This document shows positions 63,006-64,000 of a DNA stretch of 64,000 nt, in pieces. The DNA is from Sphingobium baderi (GTDB lineage Bacteria > Pseudomonadota > Alphaproteobacteria > Sphingomonadales > Sphingomonadaceae), in contig NZ_CP013264.1 of assembly GCF_001456115.1 (NCBI RefSeq), positions 1,506,501 through 1,570,500 on the forward strand, in the 5' to 3' direction. Each line of letters begins with the position of its first letter. Within the stretch, counting starts at the first letter, position 1. A program made the translations under genes and the position numbers. The notes beneath the pieces were generated by a model. That model had not been told where the DNA came from, did no database searches, and saw only the letters and a program-made list of their open reading frames with translations.

Positions 63006-64000
63006 TCAGCGTTCCGCCGAGCGACCGAACCGTGCCCGAAGCTGCACACCGTACACGCGCGGATCGCCATAGACATAAGGTGTCGTACCGAGCTGGGAGC
63101 TGACGAGGTTGCCCGCGCCGGTCCTGTATGTCTCGTTGAACAAGTTCTTCACGAAAATGCTGAGGTCGACTGCATTGTCCATGATATTGTTCCAGTCGAG
63201 ACGCAGATTGACGATGGCGTAGGGAGATTGCTCCTCTGGCGTGAGCGAGAAAAGAGCATCGTCCGAGACGCTCGTACGAGACTGATACGACACATTGCCA
63301 GCCAATATGAAGTCACCCGTGTCACCTGCATCATATTGATATCGCGCCGCGACGTCCAACTTGTGCTTTGGCGCACCCGTTATGGGGGTACGAGATCGTT
63401 CTATGATCGCTCCGTCTGACGGACGGACGATCACGCCCGGAAAACTCCTGAACTTGGCATCGAGATAGGCGTAATTGACATTGACCGTGAAGGCGGGGGT
63501 GAAACGGATGACTTGTTCGAGTTCAAGGCCGCGCGATCGCAATTTTGCGGCATTCTCGATCTGGTTCGATGCGGTCTGGCCGTTGAAGAAGGAAGTGGCG
63601 CGATGCAGGCCGGAGAAATCCGCCTGGAACAGCGCCAGATTGGTCCGCATGCGGATGCCGCCCAGATTATAATCTGCCTTGATGCCCAATTCATAGTCAG
63701 TGACTGTTTCAGGCTTGAACGTCGGCAAAGCCGCTGCCACCCCGTTCTGGGCCGGCAGGATCGACTGGATGTTGATGCCTCCCTGCTTGAAGCCCTTGCG
63801 CGTGGTGCCATAAACCATGACATCCGGCGAGAATTTATAGTCGAGCGAAAAAGTATAGCTGTCCGCCGTTTGCTTGAGGGAAGCGGGGATCGGATCGTCC
63901 GTCGTGATAGCCGGGTTGTCCGGTGCGACGATCACGCCCGTGGGGGGGAGAAGCGCGTTCACCGCCAGAAGCGATTGTTTGACAACGCTGTACCGATAGC
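63006..64000 (-). CDS. TonB-dependent receptor, C-terminal part
   Basis: At least 331 codons of a receptor beta-barrel continue off the right edge. The last strands are visible: SIFVKNLFNETYRTGAG and GDPRVYGVQLRARFG. The frame is open to 64000 without a start, so the N-terminus, plug and signal peptide lie outside. The ending (GRSAER after the last strand) is longer than usual, since receptors normally end in an aromatic residue. It is transcribed toward the Rieske gene and likely belongs to the same uptake-and-oxidation unit. Confidence 0.9.
   Translation of the reverse strand, partial: YRYSVVKQSLLAVNALLPPTGVIVAPDNPAITTDDPIPASLKQTADSYTFSLDYKFSPDVMVYGTTRKGFKQGGINIQSILPAQNGVAAALPTFKPETVTDYELGIKADYNLGGIRMRTNLALFQADFSGLHRATSFFNGQTASNQIENAAKLRSRGLELEQVIRFTPAFTVNVNYAYLDAKFRSFPGVIVRPSDGAIIERSRTPITGAPKHKLDVAARYQYDAGDTGDFILAGNVSYQSRTSVSDDALFSLTPEEQSPYAIVNLRLDWNNIMDNAVDLSIFVKNLFNETYRTGAGNLVSSQLGTTPYVYGDPRVYGVQLRARFGRSAER

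Overview
The window looks like part of a sphingomonad (Sphingobium/Novosphingobium/Sphingomonas-type alphaproteobacterium) accessory replicon, probably a large catabolic plasmid or a plasmid-derived island. The grounds are the GC-rich coding, four large TonB-dependent receptors beside catabolic enzymes, three Rieske oxygenases, three P450s, a palindromic intergenic repeat of a type I associate with sphingomonads (inside the etf operon), a MobF-type conjugation block and many insertion-sequence remnants. No rRNA, tRNA, CRISPR or housekeeping genes were seen.

Layout. (1) 1-7.1 kb: an acyl-CoA oxidation and electron-transfer module: ETF-ubiquinone oxidoreductase (cut by the left edge), a 2Fe-2S ferredoxin, etfA, etfB, a divergent GntR/FadR-type regulator, a class III CoA-transferase, an acyl-CoA dehydrogenase and an unusual LysR protein with two HTH domains. 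(2) 7.1-19.9 kb: two divergent operons. Leftward: Rieske oxygenase, its reductase, an aromatic-acid-type MFS carrier, a GMC alcohol oxidoreductase and an aldehyde dehydrogenase. Rightward: TonB receptor, SDR, VanA-like Rieske oxygenase and a second MFS carrier. (3) 20.7-31.0 kb: TonB receptor, then a tandemly duplicated three-gene cassette (lipocalin/CrtC-like protein of unknown function, APH-fold kinase, small helical protein), an MmgE/PrpD protein and a zinc alcohol dehydrogenase. (4) 31.2-39.6 kb: phosphatase, MerR regulator, zinc alcohol dehydrogenase, a CYP108 (P450terp)-like P450, TonB receptor and aldehyde dehydrogenase. (5) 40-43.8 kb: the lower beta-ketoadipate module pcaF-pcaJ-pcaI with a divergent IclR regulator and a 5'-truncated pcaC. 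(6) 43.8-58.0 kb: mobile region with IS1380, IS21, IS110, IS1182, IS91 and IS5-family remnants around a conjugation block (small RHH-like protein, TraD/TrwB coupling protein, MobF relaxase-helicase, and an Mrr-like nuclease fused in frame to a lytic transglycosylase). (7) 58.0-64 kb: a second oxygenase cluster with two P450s, a ferredoxin, a SnoaL-like protein, a Rieske oxygenase and a TonB receptor cut by the right edge.

How it may work together (inference). A hydrophobic substrate, perhaps terpenoid-, steroid- or aryl-ether-like, would enter through the TonB receptors, be hydroxylated by P450 and Rieske enzymes, be oxidised by ADH/GMC/ALDH enzymes, be activated to CoA, and be degraded by the acyl-CoA dehydrogenase with a dedicated ETF/ETF-QO route, any protocatechuate-type intermediates leaving through pcaIJF. 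An imperfectly palindromic motif, AATGGTnnnACC, occurs in six intergenic regions in front of these operons. It resembles the operator type of the FadR/PdhR branch of GntR regulators, so the regulator at 2.5 kb may control the whole set. The duplicated kinase cassette is the part least explained by known pathways.
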